The notes under the pieces: generated by a model | Databases searched by the model: none | Told to the model about the DNA's origin: nothing | What the model saw: the letters and a program-made list of their open reading frames with translations, nothing else | Part shown: in pieces, positions 60,568 through 64,000 of the stretch | Numbering within the stretch: position 1 is the first letter of the stretch | Layout: every line of letters starts with the position of its first letter | Position numbers and translations under genes: made by a program | Assembly (NCBI GenBank): GCA_040216765.1 | Contig: JAVJON010000008.1 | Span: forward strand, 62,001 to 126,000 | DNA: 64,000 nucleotides | Direction: 5' to 3' | From: Marinibaculum sp040216765 | GTDB taxonomy: Bacteria; Pseudomonadota; Alphaproteobacteria; Ferrovibrionales; Ferrovibrionaceae

Positions 60568-62379
60568 CTATTCCGGCGGCGCTGCCTCCCCTGCTGCCGG
60601 CGGCCGGTTGCTGTAGAGCAGGAAGTTGCCGCCCTCGCCCAGGTCGTAGACCGGCGCAAGGCCGGAGCGCTCCAGGTGGTCGGTATAGTCCTTGCGCAGC
60701 ACCAGGAGGATGCGCTGCGGGCCGGCCCAGAGCTGTTCGAAACCCGGCTGGTCGAGCAGCCAGCCGGAATAATCCTCGTTCTGCAGGAAATGCTCCAGCT
60801 CGCCGTGATAGCCGACCACGGTCAGCCGGCGGTTCAGCCAGACCGGCAGATCCTCGAAATAGTTGTGATAGACGACCACCCGGTCGCCCGGGCGCTCCAC
60901 CTCACGCACCAGCGCGGCGATGGCCTTGGTGGAACGTTCGTCGACGCCGCCGGCAATGAAATTGGCGCTGACCAGCACCGGCAGCCAGAACAGGCCGAGC
61001 GCGAACAGGATCCGCGCGTTCTGCGGCAGCCGGCCGTCCGGGTTCGTGCCGCCGGCACTGCGGCGCAGCAGATACAGGGCGAGCGCCCCGCCAGCCAGCA
61101 GGGACAGGCCGGCGAGCCAGACCGCCGGACCGCCCTCCGCCATCTGCCTGGCCTGCAGGCGAAGCAAATGCGGGGCGATGCCGGCCAGTCCCAGGACGGC
61201 CAGGACCGGTGCGACGATGCCGCCGGCGAGGAAGGCGATCGCGGTCGCCCAGAGGCCGCCGCGCAGCCAGGGCACGGCCATGCCCGCGGCGAAGCGCGCG
61301 ACCGGCCGCGCCGCAAGCAGCGCCAGCGGCGGGAACAGCGGCAGGATATAGGGGATCAGCTTCGACGAACTGAGCGAGAAGAATGCCAGGACCGCCAGGC
61401 TGGCGATGGCCAGGAACAGGGTGCCGCCGCCGCGCCCGTCCGGCGCGACCGGCGCCCGGCGCTGCCGCCACCAGCCGCCCAGGTCCCGCCAGGCCGCCGG
61501 CAGCAGCGGGGTCCAGGGCAGGGCGCCGACCGCCAGCACCGCCAGGAAGAACCAGGCGGGTTCGTAGCGGTGATGCTCGCGGGTCAGGAAGCGCTCGAAA
61601 TGCTCCCGGATGAAATAGAAGTCGAAGAAGGCCGGATGGTCGATGGTCATGGCGATATGCCAGGGCGCGGCGACCAGCAGGAACAGGAGGGTTCCGATCG
61701 GCAGCTCGGCCCGTGCCAGGAGCCGCCAGCGGCCGGTCGCCGCCAGCCAGAGAAGCACCGTCAGGCCGATCAGCACCGCCGCTACCAGCCCCTTGGTCAT
61801 CACCGCCAGGGCGGCACAGACATAGAGCGACCAGAGCAGCAGCCGGCGGGGCCAGCCGTCCGGCATGTCGATGCCGGCAATGAAGGCGAACAGGCCGGCG
61901 GCGGTGAACACGCCCAGGGTCAGGTCCAAGGACAGGAAGCGGCTGGTAACATAGTAGAGGAAGGCGGATCCCAGCAGGCCGGCGCCCCACAGCGCCGTGC
62001 GCCGGTCGAACAGGGCGCGGCCCGCCGCATAGGTCGCACAGAGCCCGAAGACCGCCACCAGCAGCGGCGCCAGGCGCAGGCCGAAGGGGGTCAGGCCGAA
62101 GGTTCGGGCGGCGCTCGCCTCCAGCCAGTAGAACAGGGGCGGCTTGTAGAGATACTGCACGCCGTTGACCCGCGGGGTCTGCCAGTCGCCGGAGGCCAGC
62201 ATTTCGGCGGCGATGCTGGCATAGCGGCCCTCGTCGGGATTGGCATAGGGCCGCCCGCCCAGCGCCAGCAGGAAGAAGCCGCCGCCCAGCAGGGCGACGA
62301 GCGCGAGGTCGAGCCAGAAGCGGTGCGGCGCCCGCCAGGGATGCGCCGGCGCTGCCGGCCGGGATGATGTGTCGGACAA
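60568..62379 (-). CDS. arnT: Lipid A aminoarabinose transferase (ArnT-like)
   Basis: A 603-residue GT83 membrane transferase. The catalytic motif PDEGRYASIAAEM sits near residue 50, as in ArnT and PmtA-like enzymes, followed by about eleven to thirteen membrane segments and a soluble C-terminus with YHNYFEDLPVWLN. It would move L-Ara4N from undecaprenyl phosphate to lipid A, completing the pathway encoded just upstream on the other strand. ArnT genes are often unlinked in orientation, as here. Confidence 0.9.
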   Translation of the reverse strand: MSDTSSRPAAPAHPWRAPHRFWLDLALVALLGGGFFLLALGGRPYANPDEGRYASIAAEMLASGDWQTPRVNGVQYLYKPPLFYWLEASAARTFGLTPFGLRLAPLLVAVFGLCATYAAGRALFDRRTALWGAGLLGSAFLYYVTSRFLSLDLTLGVFTAAGLFAFIAGIDMPDGWPRRLLLWSLYVCAALAVMTKGLVAAVLIGLTVLLWLAATGRWRLLARAELPIGTLLFLLVAAPWHIAMTIDHPAFFDFYFIREHFERFLTREHHRYEPAWFFLAVLAVGALPWTPLLPAAWRDLGGWWRQRRAPVAPDGRGGGTLFLAIASLAVLAFFSLSSSKLIPYILPLFPPLALLAARPVARFAAGMAVPWLRGGLWATAIAFLAGGIVAPVLAVLGLAGIAPHLLRLQARQMAEGGPAVWLAGLSLLAGGALALYLLRRSAGGTNPDGRLPQNARILFALGLFWLPVLVSANFIAGGVDERSTKAIAALVREVERPGDRVVVYHNYFEDLPVWLNRRLTVVGYHGELEHFLQNEDYSGWLLDQPGFEQLWAGPQRILLVLRKDYTDHLERSGLAPVYDLGEGGNFLLYSNRPPAAGEAAPPE

Positions 62380-62422
62380 GGGGACTCCCAGGGAGGCTTG
62401 GGCCGGCGCGCCGGCCCGCCGG

Positions 62423-62812
62423 TCAGGCCAGCCGTGTCAGCCAGTCGTCCACGCGGTTGCGGTTCACGCCGAAGTCCCGATGGCCATAGACCGAACGGCT
62501 GTAGATGGCCAGCGTCGCCCGCGCATCGTCCACCGGGACGATCTGCACGGTGACGATGTCCGGGAAGCGGAAAAGCGCGGAGCGCTGCACGAAGTCCATG
62601 TGCAGCCCGTCCTCGGCCTGTGCCTTCAGGATCGTGCGGGGCTGCGCCAGGGCCATGGCGCGCACGGCCTCCGCCAGTTCCGCGGCGGGGCGCGGAAAGA
62701 CCGGCACGGTGCGGTGCGGCCGTGCCCGGCCGAACCCCGGCGGCATGGCCAGGTACTGGTTGGGCTTGCGCGGCTGGTTCAGGGCCGCGAGATCGGGCAG
62801 GGCCTCTGCCAT
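62423..62812 (-). CDS. DUF1499 family protein
   Basis: A 129-residue protein starting at ATG 62812, with AGGAGG 6 bases upstream. The PNQYLAMPPG start, MDFVQRSALFRFPDIVTVQIVP and the YSRSVYGHRDFGVNRNRVDDWL ending are the features of DUF1499 proteins, a family of unknown function. An 18-bp perfect palindrome (62400-62417) lies between this gene and arnT. Confidence 0.85.
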   Translation of the reverse strand: MAEALPDLAALNQPRKPNQYLAMPPGFGRARPHRTVPVFPRPAAELAEAVRAMALAQPRTILKAQAEDGLHMDFVQRSALFRFPDIVTVQIVPVDDARATLAIYSRSVYGHRDFGVNRNRVDDWLTRLA

Positions 62813-62862
62813 GGTGCCTCCTTGCGCGGCGGGCGGCGCTGCTGCCGGACTGCCCCCGCCTG

Positions 62863-63714
62863 CTATCTGGGTTGCCCTTCGGGCAGCTTCTCTTCCGCTA
62901 TGCCCGCCGCACGGGCCAGGGCGAGAAGCGGCTCGTCGATCTCCGGCGGGCTCAGGTCGACATCCGCCTCCAATGCCTCGCAGAGCGCCTGCAGCGCGGC
63001 CACCCTGCCGAACCACTTATGTTCGCCGGCAATCACATGCCAGGGCCGGGCGTCCGGACTGCACCGGTCCAGCATGTCTTCGTAGGCGTCGGCATAGGCG
63101 TCGCGGAACTGCCGGTTCCTGAAATCGTCCGCCGTCAGCTTCCACCGCTTGTTCGGCTTGGCCAGGCGCTCCGACAGGCGTCGCAGCTGTTCCTCGGCCG
63201 AGACATGAAACAGGATCTTCACCACGCGGGTGCCCTCGGCGACCAGCATCGCTTCGAAGGCGTCGATCTCCTCGTAGGCGCGTTCCCATGCCTCCCGCGG
63301 GATCAGCCCCTCGACCCGTTCCACCAGTACCCGCCCGTACCAGGAGCGGTCGAAGATCGCCAGGCTGCCGGGGCCGGGCAGGCGCAGCCAGAACCGGTGC
63401 AGGAAGGGCATCTCGACTTCCTGCGCGGTCGGTGCGCCGATCGGCCAGACCTTGCAGAAGCGCGGGTCCAGCATGCTGGTCGCGCGGCGGATCGCCCCGC
63501 CCTTGCCGGCGGCATCCCAGCCCTCGAACAGGGCGACGGCGCGATGGCCGCGCAGCAGATAGGCCTGCTGGACGGTCAGGAGCCGCTTCTGCAGCGACCC
63601 GATGGCCTTCTCGTAATCCTCGGAGTCGGTCATCTCCGCATCCAGGTCCACATCGGACAATTTGCGGATGCGCCGCGCGGCCTTCAGATGGGCCGCCACT
63701 TCGCGGTTGGCCAT
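62863..63714 (-). CDS. Polyphosphate kinase 2 family protein
   Basis: A 283-residue PPK2 enzyme, making or using polyphosphate with nucleotide. The phosphate loop GWDAAGKGG (65-73), the Asp-type second motif FDRSWYGRV and AKPNKRWKLTADDFRNR lid segment are intact. ATG 63714 was chosen after the long upstream extension, which lacks protein character. It faces a CYTH-type triphosphatase gene with 159 bases between. Confidence 0.92.
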   Translation of the reverse strand: MANREVAAHLKAARRIRKLSDVDLDAEMTDSEDYEKAIGSLQKRLLTVQQAYLLRGHRAVALFEGWDAAGKGGAIRRATSMLDPRFCKVWPIGAPTAQEVEMPFLHRFWLRLPGPGSLAIFDRSWYGRVLVERVEGLIPREAWERAYEEIDAFEAMLVAEGTRVVKILFHVSAEEQLRRLSERLAKPNKRWKLTADDFRNRQFRDAYADAYEDMLDRCSPDARPWHVIAGEHKWFGRVAALQALCEALEADVDLSPPEIDEPLLALARAAGIAEEKLPEGQPR

Positions 63715-63873
63715 ACAGTCAGTCCCCGAATACTTGGCGGACGGTTCGTTATCCGCGAAATCGTTTTCATGCCGCGCTGCACGTCGGTCGGGATCTTCAC
63801 CCTCGCGGATCGAATGCTTCGTCGTGACGCGAAGAGGCTGGCATGTCCCGCGTGTTACGAATATTTTACCGCC
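63715..63873. promoter_or_regulatory. Divergent intergenic region between PPK2 and triphosphatase genes
   Basis: No gene is seen. It is locally A+T-richer (for example ATCGTTTTCAT and TTACGAATATTTTACC) and presumably holds both promoters. The extended - strand frame through it lacks protein character. Confidence 0.4.
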
Positions 63874-64000
63874 ATGTCGAGCCATCCTCCCCCAGCAAGC
63901 ATCGGCGGAACCGGGATCGTGCCGTCGCCGGACGGCCATGAACGGGAGCTCAAGCTCACGGTCAGCCCGTCCGCCGCCGAGCAGGTCCGCCGGTCGCGGC
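63874..64000 (+). CDS. CYTH domain triphosphatase (5' part)
   Basis: Only 42 codons are visible before the window ends. After a Pro/Gly/Ser-rich start (residues 1-22) it shows HERELKLTVSP, an ExExK motif, the signature of CYTH-type inorganic triphosphatases. Such enzymes cut tripolyphosphate, which fits the divergent polyphosphate kinase gene. Whether a CHAD domain follows cannot be seen. Confidence 0.7.
   Translation, partial: MSSHPPPASIGGTGIVPSPDGHERELKLTVSPSAAEQVRRSR

Noticed and set aside
59515..62367. 950-codon + strand frame opposite M48 and arnT genes
   Set aside because: Gln/Gly/Arg-rich translation without domains, antisense to two well-supported genes.
62400..62417. Perfect 18-bp G+C palindrome between DUF1499 and arnT genes
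   Set aside because: No loop and no T-run, so not called a terminator; significance unclear.
1..64000. CRISPR arrays, rRNA genes, IS elements
   Set aside because: No regular spaced repeats, no rRNA-like sequence and no transposase frames were seen.

Overview
The window is a G+C-rich stretch (about two thirds G+C by eye) of an alphaproteobacterial chromosome. Rhodospirillales-like is my best guess, from codon use, the TAXI-type TRAP transporter, the VIPALSRDP-type intergenic palindromes and the overall gene style. It holds an incomplete view of a prophage, a catabolic/transport operon, an RND efflux pump, a compact lower-G+C defence island, an amide-related TRAP operon, a lipid A aminoarabinose (arn) cluster and a polyphosphate gene pair.

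Prophage (1 to about 23.0 kb, left end outside the window). All virion genes lie on the + strand in lambda-like order: terminase large subunit (3' part), gpW-like joiner, portal, ClpP protease/capsid fusion, DUF2190 protein, neck and tail genes, tail tube, a two-frame tail assembly chaperone with a textbook G GGA AAC slippery site, a 1583-residue tape measure, tail tip genes, a five-repeat beta-propeller, then lysis genes (holin-like, muramidase, nested spanin pair). The right arm carries cargo: a GIY-YIG gene on the - strand and three small genes, two of them extremely glycine-rich, in DNA that becomes locally A+T-rich. A tRNA-Gly(CCC) marks the return to chromosome.

Chromosome, 23.4-33.1 kb: an IclR regulator, a 14-bp inverted repeat suited to be its operator, then co-directional genes for an amidohydrolase, acyl-CoA synthetase, NMT1/THI5-like ABC importer, a tandem alpha/beta-hydrolase and an FAD-linked oxidase. 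This looks like an uptake-and-degradation operon of unknown substrate. 33.1-38.5 kb: a frameshifted, truncated DUF3303-like gene, a small conserved gene, and an AcrA/AcrB-type pump.

Defence island, about 38.5-45.6 kb. One - strand operon encodes a ribbon-helix-helix protein, a DNA cytosine methyltransferase, a GHKL (MutL/MORC-like) ATPase, a Z1-domain helicase-like ATPase and a PD-(D/E)XK nuclease. Base composition is clearly lower in G+C than the flanks, and the island is bracketed by near-identical copies (about 30 bp) of the 3' end of the RND pump gene. This is the most interesting system in the window: a multi-gene restriction-like module of the MutL/Z1 class, with its insertion boundaries visible.

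45.7-64.0 kb: AraC regulator and alpha/beta-hydrolase; a - strand operon of TAXI binding protein, fused TRAP permease, metallo-beta-lactamase-fold protein and amidase; a + strand arn cluster (EamA flippase subunit, arnB, arnC, arnA split into two genes, arnD) with arnT nearby on the - strand; an M48 lipoprotein protease; a DUF1499 gene; and a PPK2 polyphosphate kinase divergent from a CYTH-type triphosphatase that runs off the window. No CRISPR array, rRNA or insertion sequence was seen.
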